This document shows positions 1 through 6,770 of a DNA stretch of 14,528 bases, piece by piece. The DNA comes from CAYJAD01 sp964370675 (GTDB lineage Bacteria; Desulfobacterota; Desulfovibrionia; Desulfovibrionales; Desulfovibrionaceae). The notes under the pieces are model-generated. The model was not told the DNA's origin and made no database searches. It saw only the letters and a list, made by a program, of their open reading frames with translations. The number at the start of each line of letters is the position of its first letter. The stretch's first letter is position 1. Both the position numbers and the translations under genes were made by a program. The DNA lies in NCBI GenBank assembly GCA_964370675.1, contig CAYJKC010000048.1, positions 1-14,528 of the forward strand. The letters run 5' to 3'.

Positions 1-57
1 CGCATAGCGGGTGGTTAACTGTTTCGCCTTCGGCTCAACCGGCTAAAGCCGTAATGC
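1..57. other. Window-edge hairpin-rich sequence, origin unknown
   Basis: This stretch is more GC-rich than what follows. It opens with CGC-ATA-GCGGGTGGTT, which looks like the loop and right arm of a hairpin whose left arm lies outside the window. Two small hairpins follow: GCC/GGC around 26-34 and CGGC-TAAA-GCCG at 40-51. Compact hairpins of this kind occur at the ends of IS200/IS605-type elements, but no transposase is visible, so that reading is a guess. It could equally be the tail and 3' untranslated region of an upstream gene. Confidence 0.25.
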
Positions 58-88
58 AAAAAACCTCCGCACAAGCGGAGGTTTTTTT
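58..88. terminator. Bidirectional rho-independent terminator (left copy of a duplicated hairpin)
   Basis: A 7-bp GC-rich stem (CCTCCGC 64-70, GCGGAGG 75-81) with an ACAA loop is flanked by six A on the left and seven T on the right, so it can terminate in both directions. It would stop the GntR gene coming from the right and any plus-strand gene from the left. The same stem and loop recur at 6694-6721 on the far side of the catabolic module. Confidence 0.9.
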
Positions 89-165
89 ATATTACTAACA
101 AAGCCAGCACCTCTTTATAAATCAAAGAGCATTACAGGTTGGTCAATAAGCTATAAAATGAGCAC

Positions 166-822
166 TTATTCTGGTATAAGCGGGCTTAGCTCCACTTTTT
201 GAAATGCCCTTGAGATATGATCAGTAAGCAACTGTAATGCTTCATTAAGATTATGTTCACAAATACAAATATAAATGGCAAGATGACCTTGAGTTGAGCG
301 ATCTAAAAAACTTTGATCGTAACTCAGCCTATATCTTAATGCACTAACCTTTGTTGCAATATTTTTATACGCAGTTAAAAAGTATGGATTATCTGCACAT
401 TCCAAGATAGTTCTATGAAAATCAATATCAAGTTTAAGATACTCAGATAAATTAATCTGTCGCTCAGCAGCTTTTGTCATCTGCTTAGTTACTTTACCAA
501 GGCTACGCACCAAGTTAATATAATTTTTTTTGTAAGCAAGCCTTAATGCACCTTCTTCTATCAACCAACGTGCTTCAACAATACAGTTTAAATCATTAGT
601 ATCTGGAGAAAAAACAAATGTTCCACGCCTAGCATATATTTCAACCAATCCTTCTTTTTTCAGTTGCACCAATGCTTCGCGAATAGGAGTTTTACTAACG
701 CCAAACTGTGTTGATAAGGTGTTTTCGGCAATACGTTGACCAAATTTAAGCTCATTGGTGACAATCATATGCCTCAATTTTGATTTTGCTATTTCTGTTA
801 ATGAATTTGGTATATTAATCAT
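166..822 (-). CDS. GntR-family (FadR/FCD subfamily) transcriptional regulator
   Basis: A 218-residue regulator. Residues about 8-72 form the GntR winged helix-turn-helix, with the family pattern FGVSKTPIREAL (40-51) and EGLVEIYARRGTFVF. Residues about 78-208 form the all-helical FCD effector domain. Its metal/ligand residues appear present: D132-x3-H136, H180 and H202, as in FCD proteins that bind a carboxylate through a metal. The start chosen is the ATG at 822, which has GGAG 6 nt upstream; a TTG 18 bp further upstream is in frame but its codon lies ahead of that GGAG. It is divergent from the permease/TRAP/dehydratase run, so it most likely represses that run and itself, with the substrate or its dehydration product as inducer. 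The family call is secure; the effector is unknown. Confidence 0.93.
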   Translation of the reverse strand: MINIPNSLTEIAKSKLRHMIVTNELKFGQRIAENTLSTQFGVSKTPIREALVQLKKEGLVEIYARRGTFVFSPDTNDLNCIVEARWLIEEGALRLAYKKNYINLVRSLGKVTKQMTKAAERQINLSEYLKLDIDFHRTILECADNPYFLTAYKNIATKVSALRYRLSYDQSFLDRSTQGHLAIYICICEHNLNEALQLLTDHISRAFQKVELSPLIPE

Positions 823-847
823 AAAAAACTCCGCAAACAATAAATAG

Positions 848-876
848 TGTATACCAAAATGCTATTTAATTGATAA
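848..876 (-). promoter_or_regulatory. Predicted promoter of the GntR gene with overlapping operator-like TTGGTATAC
   Basis: On the minus strand a -35 TTATCA (871-876) and a -10 TATACA (848-853) are separated by 17 bp, placing the start of transcription about 20 nt before the ATG. Overlapping the -10, the minus strand reads TTGGTATAC (849-857 on plus). This matches one half plus the core of the TTGGTATACCAA-type palindrome known for UxuR/ExuR-like GntR/FCD regulators. It suggests autorepression. The other half of the palindrome is poorly conserved. Confidence 0.45.
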
Positions 877-1017
877 AATAACTGCCATATTCAACAAAGA
901 AACAGCCAAGTTACACACCCTACTTCTCTCTACTATAAAAACATATTTTAAAGTTCCTGTCCATAATCTTATATCAATTGCAAAATTGTACAGCCTTTTC
1001 ATCCATTTTTAAATTTT

Positions 1018-1044
1018 TTTTCTGATATATTAGATATCAGAAAA
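1018..1044. promoter_or_regulatory. Perfect 11-bp inverted repeat, candidate operator in the divergent spacer
   Basis: Arms TTTTCTGATAT (1018-1028) and ATATCAGAAAA (1034-1044) are perfect complements around a 5-bp centre ATTAG. It lies between the divergent GntR gene and the permease. A related but imperfect sequence, TCTGAATATATTAGAT, recurs about 100 bp downstream near 1121-1136. The position suits a regulator-binding site; it lacks a following T-run in either direction, so a terminator is unlikely. The rest of the 390-bp spacer (823-1212) is AT-rich with no credible gene; AACTGCCATA occurs twice in it (880-889 and 1106-1115). Confidence 0.5.
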
Positions 1045-1152
1045 TACAAAAACTTTTGTCTTAAAAGCGGCAAATAATAAAATTTTTTATTTTAAAACCT
1101 AGATGAACTGCCATAAAAAATCTGAATATATTAGATGTTAAAAAAATAAAAT

Positions 1153-1182
1153 TTGACTGAAATTACAAATACTTCTAAGTAT
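1153..1182 (+). promoter_or_regulatory. Weak candidate promoter for the permease-TRAP-dehydratase run
   Basis: TTGACT (1153-1158) is a good -35 match. A -10 at 17-18 bp (TAAGTA or AAGTAT, 1176-1182) is poor, so the promoter may need activation or lie elsewhere. If used, transcription would start just before the AGGGAG ribosome site at 1201-1206. This also argues against translation starting at the in-frame TTG that forms part of this -35. Confidence 0.25.
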
Positions 1183-1212
1183 AGGCTAACAGTCAACTTA
1201 AGGGAGTTAATC

Positions 1213-2487
1213 TTGGAAACTACCAAAACAACTTTGCTCAACAATTTTTATGTCTATCGCTGGGTAGTATGGTCTCTTTTAGTGATGGCTTATATGGTGA
1301 GTTTTTTTCATCGTATGTCAGTATCCGTAGTTCGTGATACCCTAACAACAAGTTTTGGTATGTCTGCAACAGAATTTGGAACTATGGCCTCCATGTATTT
1401 TTATGCTTACTGCATAGCCCAAATTCCTGCAGGTGTGTTGGCAGATATGCTCGGCGTTCGTATCACTGCTGCAATCTCTATGCTAATAGCTGCCATTTCC
1501 ACTATTGCTTTTGGCTTTGCGTCATCAGTTGAGATGTTATTTATAAGTAGATTTTTTGTGGGCATAGGTGTGGCAGCTTGCTTTGTATGTGTTTTAAAAG
1601 CTCAGTCACAATGGTTTAGACCTCGTGAATTTAGCACATTATCAGGCATTTGCTTGTTTGGTGGAAACCTTGGAAGCCTTTTAGCACAAGGACCACTAGT
1701 ATTATTTGTAGCTTTATTGTCCTTTCAATATGCTTTTCTTGCCATAGGTAGTTTTACACTATTAATAGGTTTATTATGCTTCACCTTTGTGCGTAATAAG
1801 CCGCAAGATATGGGCTTTAAGCCTATAGTTGAGTCTAGTGGAGCTACTGAAAAAGTTTCACTTTTTAATATTCTTAAAAGCGTTTTAATTGATAGAAAAA
1901 TTATCCCATTATTTTGTTTTTATTTCTTAGTTACCCCACAATTTTTTGCTTTTGCTGGCACTTGGAGCACTACATATATCATTGATAATTACGGATTTAG
2001 CCTAGAAAAAGCTTCTAGCCTTGCATCCTTGCAAACCGTAGGCTTTATGCTTGGTAGTTTTTTTATTGGCTATTTGTCTGATAGAAAAGGCTTGCGTAAG
2101 CCATTCTTGGTAATACCAACATTTTTAAGTGTTGCTATATGGTGTTGTTTAGCTTTTTTAGGCGGAAGTGAGTTTGACTATCGATTACTGGTTGGCTCAT
2201 TATTTGTGGTGGGGTTTTTAACAGGTAGTTTGTCAGTTATGATGGCCATGTGTAAAGAAAGTGTTGCTGTTGAGCATACCGGAACTGCCATCGCAACCCT
2301 TAATACCTTTGGTTTTTTAGGAATTGCTGTTGCAACTCCTATTTACGGATATTTTTTGGATGTATTTGTAAATGATGGTGTTTTAGTTGGGCATGAAAAT
2401 GCGATATTTTTTCTTGCTACCTTAACCTTTGTAGGTTTTTTAGCAACATTGTTTACTAAAGAAACTTGCGTGAATTCAGTTACGTAA
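1213..2487 (+). CDS. Major facilitator superfamily permease, likely organic anion/sugar-acid type
   Basis: A 424-residue inner-membrane protein of about 12 transmembrane helices, the usual length for the family. The MFS loop signature is seen twice, once per half: GVLADMLG (74-81) between helices 2 and 3, and GYLSDRKG (286-293) between helices 8 and 9. The N-terminal FFHRMSVSVV resembles the first helix of anion:cation and sugar-phosphate permeases. The start is taken as the TTG at 1213, because AAGGGAG ends 6 nt upstream; a TTG 60 bp earlier has no ribosome site. It is the first gene of the run with TRAP and dehydratase genes, so it probably moves the same compound, a related one, or the product. 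Substrate and direction cannot be read from the sequence. Confidence 0.88.
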   Translation: METTKTTLLNNFYVYRWVVWSLLVMAYMVSFFHRMSVSVVRDTLTTSFGMSATEFGTMASMYFYAYCIAQIPAGVLADMLGVRITAAISMLIAAISTIAFGFASSVEMLFISRFFVGIGVAACFVCVLKAQSQWFRPREFSTLSGICLFGGNLGSLLAQGPLVLFVALLSFQYAFLAIGSFTLLIGLLCFTFVRNKPQDMGFKPIVESSGATEKVSLFNILKSVLIDRKIIPLFCFYFLVTPQFFAFAGTWSTTYIIDNYGFSLEKASSLASLQTVGFMLGSFFIGYLSDRKGLRKPFLVIPTFLSVAIWCCLAFLGGSEFDYRLLVGSLFVVGFLTGSLSVMMAMCKESVAVEHTGTAIATLNTFGFLGIAVATPIYGYFLDVFVNDGVLVGHENAIFFLATLTFVGFLATLFTKETCVNSVT

Positions 2488-2519
2488 GGGGAAACATTTT
2501 AACTTTTTAGGAGATATGT

Positions 2520-3587
2520 ATGTTGTTTCACAAAAAAGTGACAAAAGTTATTGTAGCGTTGATTTGCGCTTTGAGCTTTAGCTTTGCCTTGGTACCAAGC
2601 TCATTTGCACAAGACCCAATTCAAATTACATTTAGCCTATCGTATAACCCCAAATCTCGTCCAGATTCTCCATCTGTCGTTGTACCATTATTTTTTAAGT
2701 CAGAGCTAGAAAAACGCCTTGGTGACAAAGTAAAAGTTCGCATTTTCTGGGATAATCAACTTGCAAAGACCTATGAAGCCGCTGTAAATGCAGTTCAAAA
2801 TGGTCTTATTCACTTTACACAAATATCTATGTCATCACTTACAGAATATTCTCAAGCTTGTGTTCCTTTTACAAATTTATTCTTAATTCCATATCCACAT
2901 AGTCAAATTGCATATAATTTAATTGATGGAGAGCTTGGAACAATGTTCCGTGAGCGTGTTTCAAAAGAAACTGGTTTACGACTTTCCGCATTTTGGGAAG
3001 TAGGCTTTCGCCATTTAACCAGCGTTGAAAAGCCTATAAATAACCTACAAGATTTGCAGGGCATGAAAATTCGTGTGCAACCAAACCCTGTACACCTTGA
3101 AGCATTTAAAGATCTTGGTGCAAACCCAACACCTATTGCTTGGTCTGAGCTTTTTACAGCTTTACAACAAAATGTAGTTGATGGAGCTGAAAACCCTTTC
3201 CGTAATATCATGGACGCTCGTTTGTATGAAGTGCAAAAACATCTAACACTTAGCGGGCATGCTTTTGAATTTGTATGCTATTTTACCAGTGAATCTTTTT
3301 ATCAAGGACTACCAGAAGATGTTCGCAAAGTTTGGGATGAATCTTTAACCGCAGCAACTGCAAAGTTTCGTGAACTTACAGCTATTGCCACTCAAGAAGA
3401 ATATAATTTCTTAAAAGAGAAAATGACTATCAAGGAACTTAGTGCGGAGGAGTTGGATAAGTTTAAGGCTGCAGCTGAGAAATCTTATAAAGTATCTGCT
3501 GAAATTGCAGGTGAAGAATACACGAACAAAGTGCTTTCACTTATTAAAAAAGAAGTTGATAGCTATCTTGCTCAACAACAAAAATAG
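2520..3587 (+). CDS. dctP: TRAP transporter solute-binding protein, DctP family
   Basis: A 355-residue periplasmic binding protein that captures a carboxylate and hands it to the DctQM membrane pair. A Sec signal peptide covers residues 1-30 (basic start, hydrophobic core, SSFA cleaved before Q31). DctP-family features follow: GFRHLTS (162-168), the MKIRVQPNP segment (182-190) with R185, the residue that normally salt-bridges the substrate carboxylate, and SELFTALQQNVVDGAENP (209-226). AGGAG lies 6 nt before the ATG. It is 32 bp after the permease and followed by a hairpin before dctQ. The ligand is unknown; the neighbouring dehydratase suggests a sugar acid or hydroxy acid. Confidence 0.94.
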   Translation: MLFHKKVTKVIVALICALSFSFALVPSSFAQDPIQITFSLSYNPKSRPDSPSVVVPLFFKSELEKRLGDKVKVRIFWDNQLAKTYEAAVNAVQNGLIHFTQISMSSLTEYSQACVPFTNLFLIPYPHSQIAYNLIDGELGTMFRERVSKETGLRLSAFWEVGFRHLTSVEKPINNLQDLQGMKIRVQPNPVHLEAFKDLGANPTPIAWSELFTALQQNVVDGAENPFRNIMDARLYEVQKHLTLSGHAFEFVCYFTSESFYQGLPEDVRKVWDESLTAATAKFRELTAIATQEEYNFLKEKMTIKELSAEELDKFKAAAEKSYKVSAEIAGEEYTNKVLSLIKKEVDSYLAQQQK

Positions 3588-3593
3588 TAAAAT

Positions 3594-3622
3594 GGGCGGT
3601 AATTTTAAACAGATTGCCGCCC
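3594..3622 (+). other. Intercistronic hairpin between dctP and dctQ
   Basis: GGGCGGTAA (3594-3602) pairs with TTGCCGCCC (3614-3622), a 9-bp stem with one G-U pair and an 11-nt loop, starting 7 nt after the dctP stop. No T-run follows (TTAAGGAAAT instead, which holds the dctQ ribosome site), so it is not a classical terminator. It more likely stabilises the 3' end of the dctP message or lowers downstream expression, keeping the binding protein in excess of the membrane subunits. Confidence 0.6.
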
Positions 3623-3635
3623 TTAAGGAAATCAT

Positions 3636-4139
3636 ATGCGTTGGTTTTTTGACAATTTTGAAAAAGTATTAGTAAGCATTGTTACTGCATCTATGACAGT
3701 TGCATTGTTTCTTCAAATCTTATCGCGTTATGCATTTAACTTTTCCATCACCTGGACAGAAGAACTTTCAATCTTCGGACTTATGTGGATAACGTATTTT
3801 GGTGCTGCCATTGCTGTTACACAGCGTAGACACATTCGCATTACAATACTAAGCGATATGCTACCGCCTAAAGGTCAAAAAATAGTAGCAATTTTATGTA
3901 ATATTGCATTTATTATTTTTGCAGCCTTCGTTTCTACAGGCATTTGGGCTATGACGCGCATTGCTTATACAACCAATCAAACTGCGGCAGCTTCAGGCTT
4001 GCCACGATTTATTGTAATTGGCGGTATTTTAATCGCGTTTATAACCATCTGTATTCGGCTCATTCAAGACACATTACTCCATATAAAAGAGTATAAAGCC
4101 CTTGCTCAAACCTTAGAAGATAAGTCACAGGAGAGTTAA
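3636..4139 (+). CDS. dctQ: TRAP transporter small membrane subunit, DctQ family
   Basis: A 167-residue inner-membrane protein with four predicted helices (about 8-30, 45-65, 84-106 and 122-146). The family motif WTEE (40-43) sits just before helix 2, and RRHIRI follows helix 2. DctQ is the essential small partner of DctM in the Na+-driven TRAP complex. AAGGA lies 6 nt before the ATG. Its stop codon is one base before the dctM start, so the two are translationally linked. Length and topology are typical for the family. Confidence 0.92.
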   Translation: MRWFFDNFEKVLVSIVTASMTVALFLQILSRYAFNFSITWTEELSIFGLMWITYFGAAIAVTQRRHIRITILSDMLPPKGQKIVAILCNIAFIIFAAFVSTGIWAMTRIAYTTNQTAAASGLPRFIVIGGILIAFITICIRLIQDTLLHIKEYKALAQTLEDKSQES

Positions 4140-4140
4140 G

Positions 4141-5424
4141 ATGGATATTTTACTACTGGTTTCGCTCTTTCTTATTTGTGTTTTTTCTTCTTTGCCTGTT
4201 GCCGTTGCCATTGGTACGGCTGTAATTGGATTTACCTTTGCTTATCCTATGGGTAATTTGAGTTTTATATCACAAAATATGTATTCTGCTTTGAATTCAT
4301 TTCCACTAATGGCCGTACCATTTTTTATGTTAACCGGCACTATTATGGAAGTGGGTGGATTATCACAACGTTTAGTTAATGTTGCAAATAAACTTGTGGG
4401 CAATGCTTCTTCAGGTCTTGCCATTGTAACAATTGTTGCATGTATGTTTTTTGGTGCAATTTCCGGTTCAGCTCCGGCAACGGTTGCAGCCATTGGTAGC
4501 ATCATGGTTCCTCAAATGGTTAAATACAACTATTCGCGTGAATTTGGTGCAGGCCTAATTGCTACAGCAGGCGGGCTTGGTATTATTATTCCTCCAAGTA
4601 TTCCTCTAGTAATCTTTGGTATTGCTACAACAACATCCATTGGTGATCTTTTCTTAGCCGGCATTGGTCCAGGTTTACTTATCGGGCTGGCATTAATGAT
4701 TCCTGCCCGTATTATTGGTAAAAAACGTGGCTACAAAGGTACCGGTGAACCATTTAATTTGCAAGAATTCTTAAAAGCAGCATGGGATGCAAAGTACGCC
4801 CTTTTTGTTCCAGTTATTATTTTAGGTGGGATTTATGGTGGGATTTTTACCCCTACCGAGGCATCCATAGTAGGTGTTGTTTATGCATTTATTATTAGTA
4901 TGTTTGTATATAAAGAGCTAAAAGTTGATAAATTATTCGGCATGTTTAGTACAAACGCAGCCTTAGTTGGAACAATTTTCTTACTCTTTGGTACTGCTAA
5001 CTCTTTATCATTCTTGGTTTCTGCCACTGACTTACCAGGTAGAATGAGTGAAATTCTTTTAGGGATAACTGAAAATAAATATTTAATTTTACTTATGATT
5101 AACATATTCCTTCTTCTTTGCGGCATGATTATGGACACCATGTCTGCAAACTTGATTTTTTCACCCCTTCTTTTAGCAATTGTACAACCCTTAGGCGTAG
5201 ACCCAGTGCACTTTGGTGTAATGGTAACCATTAACCTTGCCCTAGGTTTTGTAACGCCACCCATGGCTACAAACTTATTTTTGACTTCTACTTTAACTGG
5301 AGTACCTATAGCAAAAATTGTGCAGGAATCTTTACCCTTTGTGCTCTCTATGCTTTTGGCTCTAGCCTTAGTAACAATTTTTCCACAAATCAGCCTTTTC
5401 CCATTGGCTTTAATTCGTGGGTAA
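4141..5424 (+). CDS. dctM: TRAP transporter large permease subunit, DctM family
   Basis: A 427-residue, about 12-helix inner-membrane protein that forms the ion-coupled translocation path of the TRAP system. Family signatures are visible: FFGAISGSAPATVAAIGS (103-120), GGLGIIIPPSIPLVIFG (144-160) and FTPTEAS (236-242), the last in the second repeat. Length is standard for an unfused DctM, in keeping with a separate dctQ gene. CAGGAG lies just before the ATG, overlapping the end of dctQ. The dehydratase follows 50 bp after its stop, with no terminator between them. Confidence 0.95.
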   Translation: MDILLLVSLFLICVFSSLPVAVAIGTAVIGFTFAYPMGNLSFISQNMYSALNSFPLMAVPFFMLTGTIMEVGGLSQRLVNVANKLVGNASSGLAIVTIVACMFFGAISGSAPATVAAIGSIMVPQMVKYNYSREFGAGLIATAGGLGIIIPPSIPLVIFGIATTTSIGDLFLAGIGPGLLIGLALMIPARIIGKKRGYKGTGEPFNLQEFLKAAWDAKYALFVPVIILGGIYGGIFTPTEASIVGVVYAFIISMFVYKELKVDKLFGMFSTNAALVGTIFLLFGTANSLSFLVSATDLPGRMSEILLGITENKYLILLMINIFLLLCGMIMDTMSANLIFSPLLLAIVQPLGVDPVHFGVMVTINLALGFVTPPMATNLFLTSTLTGVPIAKIVQESLPFVLSMLLALALVTIFPQISLFPLALIRG

Positions 5425-5474
5425 CATTTTAACTTTGGGCATATAGATTTATGCCGGTAACGTTGGAGAATCAA

Positions 5475-6671
5475 ATGAAAATTACCAGTGTTGAAATTTT
5501 TGATTGTGAAGTGAACCGTAAAGACCCAACCATGGCTGCCTTTAATCCTGTATTTGTTCGTCTTAATACTGATGAAGGTGTTTCAGGTATCGGTGAAGTC
5601 GGTCTAGCATATGGTAATGGTGCAAAGGCTGCAGTTGGCATATTGCGTGACTTTGGTAAAAGAATGATTGGTTTAAACCCCATGAATGTTGAAGCTATTT
5701 GGGAAATGTTTTATCGTACCACTTTTTGGGGTATGGGAGGCGGCCCAGTAATATATGGTGGAGTTAGTGCCATTGATATAGCTTGTTGGGACATTCGCGG
5801 AAAAGTAATGAATGCCCCAATTTATCAATTACTTGGTGGAAAAACCAATGAAAAACTACGTACCTATGCCAGCCAATTACAATTTGACTGGTCTTTACAG
5901 CATAAAAACCTAGCAACACCTGAAGAATATGCAGAAGCTACACTTAAAGCAAAAGCTGAAGGCTATAATTGCATCAAAGTTGATCCATTAATGATTGATA
6001 AAACCGCTCAACGTAATCCAAAGCGCGAATTTTATGGACTTATGCAATATGAAGACATTAAAATGGGTATTGACCGCTTAGAAGCAATGCGTGATGCACT
6101 TGGACCAGAAGGCGATATTATACTAGAAATTCACTCCTTCTTAGGTGGTAATGCAGCTATCCAATTTGGTAAGGCAGTTGATGATTTGAACTTAAATATC
6201 TTCTACTACGAAGAACCAGTATCCCCAATGAACCAAGACCTTATGGCAAATATAGCACGTAAAGTGCGTATGCCAGTTGCTTCTGGGGAGCGTATTTATA
6301 CTCGTTGGGGTTATAGACCATTTTTTGAAAAACAAGCCCTTGCTGTTATTCAACCAGATGCGTGCTTAGTTGGCGGTATCACTGAAACCAAAAAAATCTG
6401 CGATTATGCAAATACTTATGATGCAACAGTGCAAGTGCATGTTTGCGGTGCACCTGTTTCTACTGCTGCTTCATTACATATTGAAACAACTATTCCAAAC
6501 TTCATCATACATGAACATCACACATATGCGCTTAAAGAATGCATCCGTGAACTTTGTGTGCATGATTATCAACCTGAAGATGGATTCTATAAGGCTCCTG
6601 AATTACCAGGTTTGGGTCAAGAGTTAAATGACTCTGTGTGCAAGGACTACCTAGCCTACACTATCAAGTAA
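5475..6671 (+). CDS. Enolase-superfamily (mandelate racemase/muconate lactonizing) acid-sugar dehydratase, DgoD-like
   Basis: A 398-residue protein of usual family length: an N-terminal capping domain (about 1-120, starting MKITSVEIFDCE) then a (beta/alpha)7-beta barrel. Likely Mg2+ ligands are E218, E246 or E247 in YYEEP, and E272 in SGER. Likely acid/base histidines are H220 (in EIH) and H322 (in VHVCGAPVSTAASLH); E347 sits where DgoD has its barrel-end Glu. The layout resembles D-galactonate dehydratase, which removes water from an aldonate to give a 2-keto-3-deoxy acid, but the first ligand is Glu where DgoD has Asp. The start is the ATG at 5475 with GGAG 6 nt upstream; an ATG 24 bp earlier is poorer. 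Cytoplasmic. It follows the TRAP genes and ends at a terminator. The exact substrate is unassigned. Confidence 0.85.
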   Translation: MKITSVEIFDCEVNRKDPTMAAFNPVFVRLNTDEGVSGIGEVGLAYGNGAKAAVGILRDFGKRMIGLNPMNVEAIWEMFYRTTFWGMGGGPVIYGGVSAIDIACWDIRGKVMNAPIYQLLGGKTNEKLRTYASQLQFDWSLQHKNLATPEEYAEATLKAKAEGYNCIKVDPLMIDKTAQRNPKREFYGLMQYEDIKMGIDRLEAMRDALGPEGDIILEIHSFLGGNAAIQFGKAVDDLNLNIFYYEEPVSPMNQDLMANIARKVRMPVASGERIYTRWGYRPFFEKQALAVIQPDACLVGGITETKKICDYANTYDATVQVHVCGAPVSTAASLHIETTIPNFIIHEHHTYALKECIRELCVHDYQPEDGFYKAPELPGLGQELNDSVCKDYLAYTIK

Positions 6672-6693
6672 TTTTTTATCACCACCTATTATG

Positions 6694-6721
6694 AAAAACC
6701 TCCGCACAAGCGGAGGTTTTT
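6694..6721. terminator. Rho-independent terminator (right copy of the duplicated hairpin)
   Basis: CCTCCGC (6699-6705) and GCGGAGG (6710-6716) pair around ACAA, flanked by five A and five T. It ends the dehydratase transcript and can also serve the minus-strand receiver-TPR gene arriving from the right. Stem, loop and flanks are identical to the hairpin at 58-88, and TAACAAAG follows both copies at nearly equal distance (96-103 and 6730-6737). Confidence 0.9.
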
Positions 6722-6770
6722 CAGTCTAATAACAAAGTCTTTTGCGGGCTGTTGTGCCCCACCATACGCT

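Noticed and set aside
1..57. The 3' end of a tRNA gene
   Set aside because: No T-arm GGTTCGAATCC-like sequence or CCA end, and the hairpins do not fit a cloverleaf.
1103..1141. A 12-codon frame in the divergent spacer that could be a leader peptide
   Set aside because: No ribosome site and no following attenuator hairpin.
1153..1212. Twenty extra N-terminal residues for the permease from the TTG at 1153
   Set aside because: No ribosome site, the TTG is part of a good -35 match, and AAGGGAG is ideally placed for the TTG at 1213.
3442..3672. A 76-codon frame overlapping the end of dctP and start of dctQ
   Set aside because: It is a frame shadow of dctP, rich in Leu/Lys/Asn from AT-rich codons, and dctP and dctQ are both intact.
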